Below are positions 6,847 to 13,635 of a stretch of DNA of 13,635 nucleotides, one piece after another; within the stretch, counting starts at the first letter, position 1; every line of letters starts with the position of its first letter. The notes under the pieces were generated by a model, which was given only the letters and a program-made list of their open reading frames with translations, was not told where the DNA came from and ran no database searches. Made by a program: the position numbers and the translations under genes. This DNA is from an uncultured Oscillospiraceae bacterium (GTDB lineage: Bacteria > Bacillota > Clostridia > Oscillospirales > Oscillospiraceae). The stretch is from contig CAUBQU010000011.1 in assembly GCA_958438185.1 (NCBI GenBank), positions 1-13,635 on the forward strand, in the 5' to 3' direction.

Positions 6847-7296
6847 TTACATCAATTCCGCCGTGTCCAGGATGAGCGTGACCGGCCCGTCGTTGATGGA
6901 GGAGACGGCCATATCCGCGCCAAACTGCCCGTGCTGCGGCGGAAAACCGAGCTCTGCGCAGGTGCGCAGGAACAGCTCATACATTTGCTCGCCCAAATCA
7001 GGTGCGGCGGCGCCGGCAAAGCTGGGGCGGCGGCCCTTGCGGCAGTTGCCGTAGAGGGTAAATTGGCTGACGACCAGGACCTGGCCGCCGACATCGGCAA
7101 GGCTCCGGTTCATTTTGCCGTCGTCATCCTCAAAGATGCGCAGGCCGAGGATCTTATCCGCCAGCTTCTGGCAGTGAGCGGGCGTATCCTCCGGGCCGAC
7201 GCCCAGCAGGATCAAAAGGCCCTGCCCGATGCTGCCGCAGACGGCGCCGTCAATTTTGACGCTGGCCTCTGTGACTCTTGTGACAACTGCTCGCAT
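6847..7296 (-). CDS. dtd: D-aminoacyl-tRNA deacylase
   Basis: This 149-residue protein is full length for the family. Both signature motifs that meet across the dimer interface are present: SQFTLYG at 77-83 and NDGPVTLIL at 135-143 (the GPVT cross-proline motif); the N-terminus MRAVVTRVTEASVKI also fits. Dtd cleaves D-amino acids, and glycine mischarged on tRNA-Ala, from tRNA in the cytoplasm and so proofreads translation. It follows rel by 19 nt with a strong CAGGAGGG site, reproducing the rel-dtd order of B. subtilis. Confidence 0.97.
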   Translation of the reverse strand: MRAVVTRVTEASVKIDGAVCGSIGQGLLILLGVGPEDTPAHCQKLADKILGLRIFEDDDGKMNRSLADVGGQVLVVSQFTLYGNCRKGRRPSFAGAAAPDLGEQMYELFLRTCAELGFPPQHGQFGADMAVSSINDGPVTLILDTAELM

Positions 7297-7315
7297 ACGG
7301 GGTACCCTCCTGTTC

Positions 7316-9490
7316 TTACGGCTGGCCGCGGCGGACGTTCATCACGCCGGGCAGGCTCCGCAGCTTGCTGCGGACACGGTTTAATTCTTCTACATTCTGG
7401 ACCTCGAAGGTCAAGGTCGTGATGGCACGGTTCCCGGGCAGGTCCTTGCCGGAGATCTCGGAGATCTTTACCCGCGCCTGGGTCATAACGGTCGTGACAT
7501 CCAGCCACAGGCCGTCGCGGTCTGTCGATTCGATCTCCAGGGTGGTATAGAAGCTTTCGTTTTCGGCATTGGCCCAGGAGACCTTGACCCAGCGGCCCTG
7601 CTGGGCCGGGTCGGAAGCGCCCTGGGCGTTGGGACAGTCCTTCCGGTGGATGGAGACGCCGTAGCCCTTTGTGACAAAGCCGATGATCTCATCGCCGGGC
7701 ACCGGGGTGCAGCAGCGGGAGAATTTCAGCATACAGGAGTCGATGCCCTCCACGACGACGCCGCTGGTATTGCGGTGGGACGGCTTGCCATCGGTCTGGC
7801 GGGATTCCAGCGCGGCCTGCTCCCGGGCGGCCCGGGTGGCGTGCTGCAGATCGTCCCGCACGCGGTTTGCCGCCTTGACGGCGGTCAGGCCGCCGTAGCC
7901 GATGGCGGCGTACATATCGTCCAGACAGTCGAAGCTGTTTTTCTTCAAAACGGCCTGCAGGATCTCCGGGTTCTGCAAAATCGACGGCTGCAGGTTCATC
8001 CGGCGCAGCTCACCCTCGAAGCTGGCGCGGCCGTGGAGGATATTGTCCTCCCGGCGTTCTTTTTTGAACCACTGCTTGATCTTGCTGCGGGCCTGGTTGC
8101 TTTTGCAGATCTGCAGCCAGTCGCGGCTGGGGCCCTTGGCGGTCTTCGAGGTCAGGACCTCGACGATATCGCCGTTTTTTAGCGGCAGATCATAGCCTGC
8201 AATGCGGTTATTGACCTTGGCGCCGACCATGGAGTTGCCCACGGCGGAGTGGATGGCATAGGCAAAGTCGATGGGGGTCGACCCGGCGGGCAGGGAGATG
8301 ACCTTGCCCTTGGGGGTGAAGACGAAGACCTCGTCGTCGAACATATCGACCTTGAGAGAGTGGATATAATCCTCGGCATCGGCTTCCTGCTGGTTTTCCA
8401 GCAGGCGGCGGATCCATTCAAATTCCTTTTCGTCGTTGCCCGAGACGCCCTGCTTGTATTTCCAGTGGGCGGCGACGCCGTACTCCGCTGTCTGGTGCAT
8501 GTCCCACGTGCGGATCTGCACCTCAAAGGGGATGCCCTGGGTGCCGATGACGGTCGTGTGCAGCGACTGATACATGTTGGGCTTTGGGGTGGAGATATAA
8601 TCCTTAAAGCGCCCGGGGACAGGGTTGAACAGATCGTGGATATGTCCCAGGACGTTATAGCAATCGGGGATGGAATCGACAATGACCCGGAAGGCGTAGA
8701 GGTCATAGAGCTCGTCGATGGTTTTGTTCTGGGCCTTCATCTTGCGGTAGATGGAATAGATATGCTTGATGCGCCCATAAATGCTGCCCTGGATGCCGAC
8801 TTGGTTCAGCCGGGCGGTGATCTGGGTCTGGATGGCCTTCATGAAGCGGTCGGACTCGGCTTTGCGGGCATTTAAGTGCTCTGTCAGGCTGGCGTAGCCC
8901 TCCGGGTCCAGGTATTTTAAGCTGGTATCCTCCAGCTCCCATTTGATCTTCTGCATGCCCAGCCGGTGGGCCAGGGGGGCATAGATGTCCATTGTCTCCC
9001 GGGATTTGGAGATCTGCTTGGCCGGGGTCTGGTACTGCATGGTGCGGGTGTTGTGCAGCCGGTCGGCGATCTTGATGAGGATGACGCGGATGTCCTTGCT
9101 CATGGCCAGGAACATTTTGCGCAGATTCTCCATCTGCTGCTCTTCCAGCGTGCTGTACTCGACCCGGGTCAGTTTTGTGACGCCCTCGACCAGCTCGGCG
9201 ACCGTCGGGCCAAAGAGGCGGGAGAGGTCGTCGTGGGTAGAGTCGGTGTCCTCAATGCAGTCGTGCAGCAGGGCGGCGACGAGGGAATCTGTATCCAGCC
9301 CGATCTCTGCGACGATCTCCGCCACAGCCAGGGGGTGGATGATATACGGGGAGCCGTCCTTGCGGACCTGGTTGGCGTGCTTGTTGGCAGCATAATCCAC
9401 CGCCTGGTTGATGAGCTGCATATTCACATATGGCGTATACCGGGCGATGGCCCGGACCATGGCGTCATACCGTTGTTGGAACGTTTCCAT
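7316..9490 (-). CDS. relA: Bifunctional (p)ppGpp synthetase/hydrolase Rel
   Basis: The 724-residue protein has the full RSH architecture: HD hydrolase (about 30-180, with ALLHDCIEDTD holding H76/D77), synthetase (about 235-345, with YGRIKHIYSIYRKM, DLYAFRVI and YQSLHTTV), TGS (about 385-447), a linker with the conserved CC and HRKDC motifs (C593, C594, C619), and an ACT domain (about 647-720). The synthetase motif is RFKD (294-297), the RxKD form typical of bifunctional Rel/SpoT, not the ExDD form of RelA-only enzymes. With the intact HD site, both synthesis and breakdown of the stringent alarmone are expected. The start at 9490 has a CAGGAGG site and lies within the 3' end of recJ (26-nt overlap). 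The apt gene found between recJ and rel in B. subtilis is absent. Confidence 0.98.
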   Translation of the reverse strand: METFQQRYDAMVRAIARYTPYVNMQLINQAVDYAANKHANQVRKDGSPYIIHPLAVAEIVAEIGLDTDSLVAALLHDCIEDTDSTHDDLSRLFGPTVAELVEGVTKLTRVEYSTLEEQQMENLRKMFLAMSKDIRVILIKIADRLHNTRTMQYQTPAKQISKSRETMDIYAPLAHRLGMQKIKWELEDTSLKYLDPEGYASLTEHLNARKAESDRFMKAIQTQITARLNQVGIQGSIYGRIKHIYSIYRKMKAQNKTIDELYDLYAFRVIVDSIPDCYNVLGHIHDLFNPVPGRFKDYISTPKPNMYQSLHTTVIGTQGIPFEVQIRTWDMHQTAEYGVAAHWKYKQGVSGNDEKEFEWIRRLLENQQEADAEDYIHSLKVDMFDDEVFVFTPKGKVISLPAGSTPIDFAYAIHSAVGNSMVGAKVNNRIAGYDLPLKNGDIVEVLTSKTAKGPSRDWLQICKSNQARSKIKQWFKKERREDNILHGRASFEGELRRMNLQPSILQNPEILQAVLKKNSFDCLDDMYAAIGYGGLTAVKAANRVRDDLQHATRAAREQAALESRQTDGKPSHRNTSGVVVEGIDSCMLKFSRCCTPVPGDEIIGFVTKGYGVSIHRKDCPNAQGASDPAQQGRWVKVSWANAENESFYTTLEIESTDRDGLWLDVTTVMTQARVKISEISGKDLPGNRAITTLTFEVQNVEELNRVRSKLRSLPGVMNVRRGQP

Positions 9491-11564
9491 GTGTGTCCTC
9501 CTGTTTGCAGCGCTCCAGGCTGCGGATGATGGCGCTCTTGGCCAGATCGACCTTTTTCCCCTGGGCCGTGATGGTGATGGAGAGATATTTGGCCCGCTGC
9601 TCCAAGTCGATCAGGCCCATTTCGTCGAAGACGTCCAGGCAGACGCGGATGCGGCTCATGGAGCAGGCGGCGCCGGTATGGCGCAGGATCTTGCGGCACA
9701 GGCACGCAAAATCGTCCTGCACCCGGCCCTTGTCCTGGTGGGAGATGAGGTAGCGCCAGACGGCGGTAAAATCCGGGCGGCGCGGCAGCAGGCTCTCGGC
9801 TTCGTCCGCTGTGATGGGCTTGCACTTGCGGTGACGCAGATAGACCTCCCGCTGGACCTGGGTGGCCTCCCGTTCTGCCTGGCAGGGGCGGATATCGACC
9901 AAATTCAGCTGCACGGAGCGGACGCCCCGGTATTCGTTGATCTGTGGGGTAAAGGCGACATCGACGGTATCTCCGGCGAAGATCGCCGCTTGCAGCGCGT
10001 TGGTCGAGAAAAAGATGGCGCTGAGGATCTGATCCGGCCGGGGGCCCCAGCGGAGCTTCAGCCGCAGATGCTTGCCGCCGCCGATTTCTGAGAGCTGCTC
10101 AACGAGCACCTGTTCCAGGGAGAAAACAGGCCGGGAGCAGCCAGCGCCGCAGGGCTCCAGCTGGCGCAGCCCGTCGATGTTCTGCAGGGTCAGCAGCTCA
10201 GGCGGGATCGCGCAGTCGACCTCCAGCGCCCGGTGGGCCTGACCGGATTCGGCAAAGTCCTGCGCCCGGCGGGAGATCTCGGTACGGAAGGTATCGATCT
10301 TGTCTCTGGCAATGGTGAAACCGGCGGCTAATTCGTGCCCGCCGTAGTTTTCCAGCAGGTCAGCCAGGTCCCGCAGGCTGGCAAAGAGATTGAAGCCGCC
10401 GTAGGAGCGAGAGGAGGCCTTGCCGTGCTCTCCGTCCAGGCAGATCAGGAAGGTGGGGCAGCTGTATTCCTCCGCCAGACGGGAGGCGACGATGCCGACG
10501 ACGCCCTGGTGCCAGGTGTCCCCAGCCAGGACGATGGCAGGGGGCGCTTTTTCAGCGGGCAGCATGGCGACAGCCTGACGGTAGATCCCGGCTTCGACGG
10601 CCTGCCGCTGCTTGTTAAGTTGACATAATCCTTGTGCCAGCTGGGCAGCCTGGGCGGGCTGCTCCGTCAAAAACAGCTCGACTGCCAGCTCGACCTGGCC
10701 CATCCGGCCCGCGGCATTGATCCGCGGCGCGAGGATATAGCCGACGGTCGTGGCGGTGATCTCCTGATTGCCCAGGCCGCACTCCCGGATGAGGGCCGCC
10801 AGGCCGACGCGCCGGGGCTTTTGCAGCGCCCGGAGCCCATCGCGGACAAAGCGGCGGTTCTCGCCCCGCAGGGGCATCACGTCGGCGATCGTCCCCAGGC
10901 AGACCAGGTCGCAGTAGCGGGCCAGGGCTGCTTCCTGCTCGCCGCAGATGGCGCAGGCCAGCTTAAAGGCGACACCGACGCCGGACAGGCCCTGGTGCGG
11001 GTAAGTCGCGTCCGGCCGGTGCGGGTCGACAACGGCGCAGGCGTCCGGCAGTTCTGCTTTGCACTCGTGATGGTCGGTGATGATCAGGTCAATGCCCAGC
11101 TCCCGGCACAGGGACGCTTCTTCTACGGCGGTGATGCCGCAGTCGACCGTGACGATGAGCCGCACATGCTGCGCGTGCAGCCGGGCGATGGCGTCGCGGT
11201 TCAGGCCGTAGCCCTCTTCCAGGCGGCTGGGGATGTAATAGCAGCAGTCTGCGCCTAAGGTGCGCAGAAAGTCTGTCAGCAGGCAGGTGGCGGTGATGCC
11301 GTCGACATCGTAGTCACCGTAGACGGCGATTTTTTCGTCCTGCTCCAGTGCTTGCAGGATGCGGGCGGCTGCGGCGTCCATCTCACGCAGGAGGAAGGGG
11401 TCGCAGAGGGGGGCGTCGCAGGCGAGAAAGCGGGCGGCATCGCCCGGGGTGGTGATGCCGCGGCTGCAGAGCACCCGCGCAGTCAGCGGGCTGTAGCCCG
11501 CCTGCTGCAGCGCGTCGACCTGCGGCGCGGTATAGGTTGCTGTGTTCCAGGTTCCGTACTTCAT
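9465..11564 (-). CDS. recJ: Single-stranded-DNA-specific 5'-3' exonuclease RecJ
   Basis: The 699-residue protein carries the DHH phosphoesterase motifs: GDYDVDG at 83-89, VDCGIT at 140-145, TDHHECK at 163-169, LSGVGVAFKL at 193-202, GTIADVMPL at 224-232 and RINAAGRMG at 281-289. The DHHA1 motif GGHELAAGF follows, then an OB domain and a Firmicutes-type C-terminal extension (roughly the last 100 residues, including a helical AVWRYL region). RecJ degrades 5' ends of single-stranded DNA in RecF-pathway recombination, mismatch repair and base-excision repair. It is the first gene after the minus-strand promoter at 11599-11627, leaving a leader of roughly 28 nt. The ATG at 11564 has a moderate GGATGG site. 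It overlaps rel by 26 nt. Confidence 0.97.
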   Translation of the reverse strand: MKYGTWNTATYTAPQVDALQQAGYSPLTARVLCSRGITTPGDAARFLACDAPLCDPFLLREMDAAAARILQALEQDEKIAVYGDYDVDGITATCLLTDFLRTLGADCCYYIPSRLEEGYGLNRDAIARLHAQHVRLIVTVDCGITAVEEASLCRELGIDLIITDHHECKAELPDACAVVDPHRPDATYPHQGLSGVGVAFKLACAICGEQEAALARYCDLVCLGTIADVMPLRGENRRFVRDGLRALQKPRRVGLAALIRECGLGNQEITATTVGYILAPRINAAGRMGQVELAVELFLTEQPAQAAQLAQGLCQLNKQRQAVEAGIYRQAVAMLPAEKAPPAIVLAGDTWHQGVVGIVASRLAEEYSCPTFLICLDGEHGKASSRSYGGFNLFASLRDLADLLENYGGHELAAGFTIARDKIDTFRTEISRRAQDFAESGQAHRALEVDCAIPPELLTLQNIDGLRQLEPCGAGCSRPVFSLEQVLVEQLSEIGGGKHLRLKLRWGPRPDQILSAIFFSTNALQAAIFAGDTVDVAFTPQINEYRGVRSVQLNLVDIRPCQAEREATQVQREVYLRHRKCKPITADEAESLLPRRPDFTAVWRYLISHQDKGRVQDDFACLCRKILRHTGAACSMSRIRVCLDVFDEMGLIDLEQRAKYLSITITAQGKKVDLAKSAIIRSLERCKQEDTHGNVPTTV

Positions 11565-11598
11565 TCAAATTCCCATCCAATTAAAAACATTTCCTTAT

Positions 11599-11627
11599 AT
11601 TATATCAGACTATATTCCGTTTCTCAA
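11599..11627 (-). promoter_or_regulatory. Sigma-A promoter for the recJ-rel-rqcP gene run
   Basis: Read on the minus strand there is TTGAGA at 11622-11627, a 17-nt spacer, and TATAAT at 11599-11604 preceded by TGA (an extended -10). Transcription should begin near 11592, about 28 nt before the recJ ATG. It is the only strong promoter I find for the ten minus-strand genes, whose junctions are otherwise overlaps or short gaps apart from the HU-rqcP spacer. Confidence 0.85.
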
Positions 11628-11647
11628 TACAAAAACCGCCCTTTGGC

Positions 11648-11669
11648 CGGAAAATCGGGGAATTTTCCG
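11648..11669. promoter_or_regulatory. Inverted repeat between divergent promoters
   Basis: CGGAAAAT at 11648-11655 and ATTTTCCG at 11662-11669 form an 8-bp dyad with a 6-nt centre, about 20 bp upstream of the recJ -35. The placement suits a regulator site acting on recJ or on both divergent units. No regulator gene lies nearby, so the binding protein is unknown. Confidence 0.4.
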
Positions 11670-11733
11670 CCAACTTGGCTGCATCGCGGACAGTCTACCA
11701 CGGCAGCGGGGGGCAAACATGAATAATCCGTAA

Positions 11734-11754
11734 ACAATTCCCCGGGGGCATTGT
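11734..11754. promoter_or_regulatory. Interrupted palindrome overlapping a -35 box
   Basis: ACAAT, then CCCCGGGG, then ATTGT form a near-symmetric 21-bp dyad whose right arm enters the TTGTTT -35 element at 11751-11756. Such an overlap is typical of a repressor operator for the plus-strand gene downstream. Function is inferred from position only. Confidence 0.4.
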
Positions 11755-11779
11755 TTTTTGCTGGGGGGATGGCTATAAT
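11751..11779 (+). promoter_or_regulatory. Sigma-A promoter for the zinc-ribbon membrane protein
   Basis: TTGTTT at 11751-11756, a 17-nt spacer and TATAAT at 11774-11779 give a good promoter, and a second TATAAT follows at 11785-11790. The start would be near 11786, leaving a leader of about 90 nt. The leader holds a possible GC-rich fold (GCACC at 11808-11812 with GGTGC at 11839-11843) followed by a T-rich stretch at 11849-11861, which could be an attenuator but is weak. Confidence 0.75.
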
Positions 11780-11877
11780 TGCTGTATAATTTATTAAGAG
11801 AAGTTAAGCACCGGGCCGCGGCGGCAAAGGCTGGGCAAGGTGCGGCGCTTTTATCCTTTTTGAAGCTAGGTGATGGT

Positions 11878-12249
11878 ATGTTTCGCAGATTCAATGGGTG
11901 GTTTGCCCGGTTTATGTATGGCCGGTATGGGTCGGACCAATTGAATGTCGTGCTGCTGGTGCTCGGGCTGGCCATTTCGCTGGCAGGCTCGTTCTCCCGC
12001 TTGCCGTGGCTGGCGTACTTATCCTGGGTGCCGTTTTTTGCTGTGATCTTCCGGATGTTCTCCCGGAATATTTCGGCGCGCCGCCGGGAGAATCAGCGCT
12101 TCGTCGGCTTCTTCTCCCGCCTGCGGGATCGGGACAACCGCTATTTCAGCTGCCCCAAGTGCCGCCAGATGGTCCGTGTCCCCAAGGGCAAGGGCAAGAT
12201 CAACATCCGCTGCCCCAAGTGCGGCGAGAAGTTTATGAAAAAGACATAA
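11878..12249 (+). CDS. Small membrane protein with C-terminal zinc ribbon
   Basis: I do not recognise a named family for this 123-residue protein. It begins MFRRFNGWFARFMYGRYGSDQLN, has two likely membrane segments (about 23-39 and 43-60), an Arg-rich stretch (RNISARRRENQRF, 63-75), and a C-terminal cytoplasm-type zinc ribbon: CPKC at 92-95, then a basic KGKGK linker, then CPKC at 112-115. The paired CPxC knuckles suggest one bound zinc and possibly nucleic-acid or protein contact at the membrane face. A TTG-started frame reaches back to 11779 but begins inside the -10 box, so the ATG at 11878, with AGGTGAT upstream, is preferred. It is transcribed divergently from recJ and followed by a hairpin, so it appears to be monocistronic. 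Confidence 0.82.
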   Translation: MFRRFNGWFARFMYGRYGSDQLNVVLLVLGLAISLAGSFSRLPWLAYLSWVPFFAVIFRMFSRNISARRRENQRFVGFFSRLRDRDNRYFSCPKCRQMVRVPKGKGKINIRCPKCGEKFMKKT

Positions 12250-12264
12250 CGCCACCCCAAAGCT

Positions 12265-12301
12265 CCAACGCCCCACCGTATCCAGTACGGCGGGGCGTTG
12301 G
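12265..12301 (+). terminator. Hairpin after the zinc-ribbon gene
   Basis: A 16-bp stem (12265-12280 with 12286-12301, one mismatch) closes a 5-nt loop 15 bases after the stop codon. The trailing sequence TGGTTTAAAT has only a short T-run, so it is a probable but not ideal intrinsic terminator. Confidence 0.65.
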
Positions 12302-12330
12302 TGGTTTAAATAGGATGATTTCAATATTAA

Positions 12331-12362
12331 GTTTTCGCAAAGCGCTTGCAATTGCGAGAAAC
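12331..12362. promoter_or_regulatory. Dyad with AAGCGCTT core over a promoter
   Basis: GTTTTCGCAA (12331-12340) and TTGCGAGAAAC (12352-12362) are near-perfect inverted arms around AAGCGCTT (12340-12347). The centre resembles LacI/CcpA-family operators (compare TTGCAAGCGCTTT on the minus strand with a cre site). It covers the -35 of the promoter at 12346-12373, so repression is the simplest reading; this is inference from layout. Confidence 0.4.
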
Positions 12363-12373
12363 TATGGTATATT
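12346..12373 (+). promoter_or_regulatory. Probable promoter for the 129-residue membrane protein
   Basis: TTGCAA at 12346-12351, a 16-nt spacer and TATATT at 12368-12373 make a reasonable sigma-A site. The start would fall near 12380, giving a leader of about 115 nt with no clear fold. Confidence 0.6.
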
Positions 12374-12495
12374 GGAATTAAGTAATACACAAAAACGGAC
12401 GATGGGAACAGGGAAATCTGGAGCTGACCTGATTGGCATTGCGTTTACAGCGGTCCAGTGAAAGCATAGAAAAATCATGGGAAGGGGTAAAACCT

Positions 12496-12885
12496 ATGAA
12501 AGAAACGAAACAGGCAAAAAATAGGCTGCTATGGATCGGGCGGGCGTTTCTGCTTGCGCTCTGCTTTGCGGGGACGTATGTCCTGCTGCAGTGGGATGTA
12601 GATGCGTCACTGGCGCTGGTAGCATTCATTATGCCGTTCTTTGGATTCTTGGCGGGGATTCTCGTCGCGTTGCTGCGGAAAAAGTTGGATTGGTGGTATT
12701 GTGCAGCCATGGGCTTGGGATTTCTGCTGGCCTTCGCTGTGGTGTTCCCGCAGAATGCTTGGAGCCTTTTGCCGGCGAATGCGCTTAATTGCCTTTGGCC
12801 GTGTGGATGGTTTGCACTGACTGGCACGGCTTGCAGTGCAATTCTGCGGCTTTGCGAGAAAAAACATAGTCATAGTGCGCAGTAG
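12496..12885 (+). CDS. Small four-span membrane protein, unknown function
   Basis: I do not recognise this 129-residue protein. After a basic start (MKETKQAKNR) it shows four likely membrane segments at about 11-31, 38-60, 67-85 and 97-118, with RKK at 61-63 and RLCEKKHSHS near the C-terminus as probable cytoplasmic loops. A Trp-rich middle and end (LDWWY, CLWPCGWF) is notable. The frame is open from 12433, but the ATG at 12496 has a clear AAGGGG site at 12482-12487 and gives a sensible N-terminus. It has its own promoter and a strong terminator, so it stands alone. No homology-based role can be given. Confidence 0.75.
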   Translation: MKETKQAKNRLLWIGRAFLLALCFAGTYVLLQWDVDASLALVAFIMPFFGFLAGILVALLRKKLDWWYCAAMGLGFLLAFAVVFPQNAWSLLPANALNCLWPCGWFALTGTACSAILRLCEKKHSHSAQ

Positions 12886-12902
12886 TATTTGACGAAACGA
12901 GT

Positions 12903-12956
12903 ATCAGGCGGCAGCCTGGACCCTGGCTTTAGGGTGCTGGCTGCCGCCTGATTTTT
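12903..12956 (+). terminator. Strong rho-independent terminator
   Basis: A 14-bp GC-rich stem (12903-12916 with 12939-12952, half-site ATCAGGCGGCAGCC) encloses a further CCCT/AGGG pairing and is followed by TTTT (12953-12956). It ends the 129-residue membrane protein transcript 17 bases after its stop codon. Confidence 0.9.
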
Positions 12957-12963
12957 GTATGAA

Positions 12964-12995
12964 AGCGCGGCAGCCCAGGAAAGGACTGCCGCGCT
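12964..12995 (-). terminator. Probable terminator of the convergent membrane-protein gene
   Basis: AGCGCGGCAG (12964-12973) and CTGCCGCGCT (12986-12995) form a 10-bp stem with a 12-nt loop. On the minus strand it is followed by TTCATACAAAAA, a poor T-run. It lies 66 bases past the stop of the minus-strand gene at 13062, so it may end that transcript. Confidence 0.5.
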
Positions 12996-13061
12996 CGGGT
13001 AATTTAATCTTGTATCAGCTTATCCAATTCTGATTTGCGATGATTGTGTCGCAGGTTGCAA

Positions 13062-13635
13062 TCAGACTAGTTCTGGGTCTTCGGCTATATGCTTGCCCTT
13101 TCGTTTCAGCAGGCCGAACAAAATGGCCGGAATCAGGTAAAGAATCAGTGCCAGGGTGCAATAGTCCATCTGCGTGCCCATGAATAACTCCAGCAAGCGC
13201 ACGTGGAAGGCCATAGAAATACTATATCCGAAAAGCACCAACAGCGGGATCACCAGATCCACGCGGCCGTGCCGAACGGGGAACCAGATCCCCAGAAGCA
13301 AGCAGAGCGCGGGAATAATCAGCAGCTGCAACAGCGACGGCCCACCATACAGCCCGGCTTCCTCCAAATACGGCTGCAGCACATGCGCTTCGCCCACATA
13401 GGTCAGAAAGGGGAGGAGAAAGCTGACTGCTGCGACCAGAAGATAGCAAAGCCAGCAGCTTTTTTTACACCACCCGTCAGACCAGTGCAGAACAAGATAC
13501 ACGGTTACGAAATAGGAGAATAGACAGGGCCAGAAAAATGCACGCAAAAGCGTCAACCAACTGCTTTCATGCTCGGCAACACACCACAGTTGAAATGCTG
13601 CGGCCATGCCAAGCAATAGCAGCAGTGGTAAGAGC
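13062..13635 (-). CDS. Multi-spanning membrane protein, partial (5' end outside window)
   Basis: At least 190 residues are visible and the frame stays open to the window edge, reading a Leu-rich stretch before GMAAAFQLW, so the true start lies outside; in-frame ATG at 13607 and TTG at 13616 are unlikely starts because they would cut a membrane segment. About six hydrophobic segments follow, for example FFWPCLFSYFVTVYLVL, CYLLVAAVSFLLPFL, LLIIPALCLLLGIWF, VIPLLVLFGYSISMAF and LALILYLIPAILFGLL, ending in a basic then acidic tail (KRKGKHIAEDPELV). I do not recognise a family. It converges on the 129-residue membrane protein gene. Confidence 0.7.
   Translation of the reverse strand, partial: LLPLLLLLGMAAAFQLWCVAEHESSWLTLLRAFFWPCLFSYFVTVYLVLHWSDGWCKKSCWLCYLLVAAVSFLLPFLTYVGEAHVLQPYLEEAGLYGGPSLLQLLIIPALCLLLGIWFPVRHGRVDLVIPLLVLFGYSISMAFHVRLLELFMGTQMDYCTLALILYLIPAILFGLLKRKGKHIAEDPELV

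Noticed and set aside
11779..11877. TTG-initiated 33-residue extension of the zinc-ribbon protein
   Set aside because: It would begin in the last base of the -10 box and lacks a ribosome binding site; the internal ATG at 11878 fits better.

Overview
The window is GC-rich, with Firmicutes-type Shine-Dalgarno sites and gene order, and looks like an uncultured-type Clostridia chromosome (Oscillospiraceae-like is my best guess). The markers are bifunctional Rel, HemZ, an SpoVB/YabM-like flippase, and an HU gene next to rqcP (yabO). No rRNA, tRNA, CRISPR array, transposase or phage gene is visible.

Left and centre (17-11564, minus strand): ten genes run the same way. In transcription order they are recJ, rel, dtd, an MBL-fold hydrolase, hemZ, a degenerate amidohydrolase, an SpoVB-like flippase, mazG, an HU gene and rqcP. 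Junctions from recJ to HU are overlaps or gaps of at most about 45 nt, consistent with one long operon read from a near-consensus promoter at 11599-11627. The set appears to join two modules known from Firmicutes: recJ-rel-dtd-MBL-hemZ (DNA repair, stringent response, D-aminoacyl-tRNA proofreading, radical SAM haem enzyme) and yabM-yabN-hbs-yabO (flippase, MazG, HU, ribosome quality control). The amidohydrolase lies at the seam.

The only large gap inside the run is 263-696, between HU and rqcP. It is not empty: a 30-bp direct repeat containing a perfect 24-bp palindrome occurs at each end, with 10-bp inverted repeats just inside and at least four strong hairpins between. This is the best candidate for an undescribed element here.

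Right (11565-13635): a divergent control region carries back-to-back sigma-A-like promoters and two dyads. It is followed by two plus-strand genes for small unrecognised membrane proteins (one ending in a zinc ribbon) and, convergent to them, a minus-strand multi-spanning membrane protein cut by the window edge. Strong hairpins separate these units.

Two proteins look altered at known functional sites. The amidohydrolase keeps its metal ligands but has lost the Glu and His that act in MTA/SAH deaminases. MazG lacks the N-terminal methylase domain of YabN, and its second MazG repeat has lost its acidic residues.
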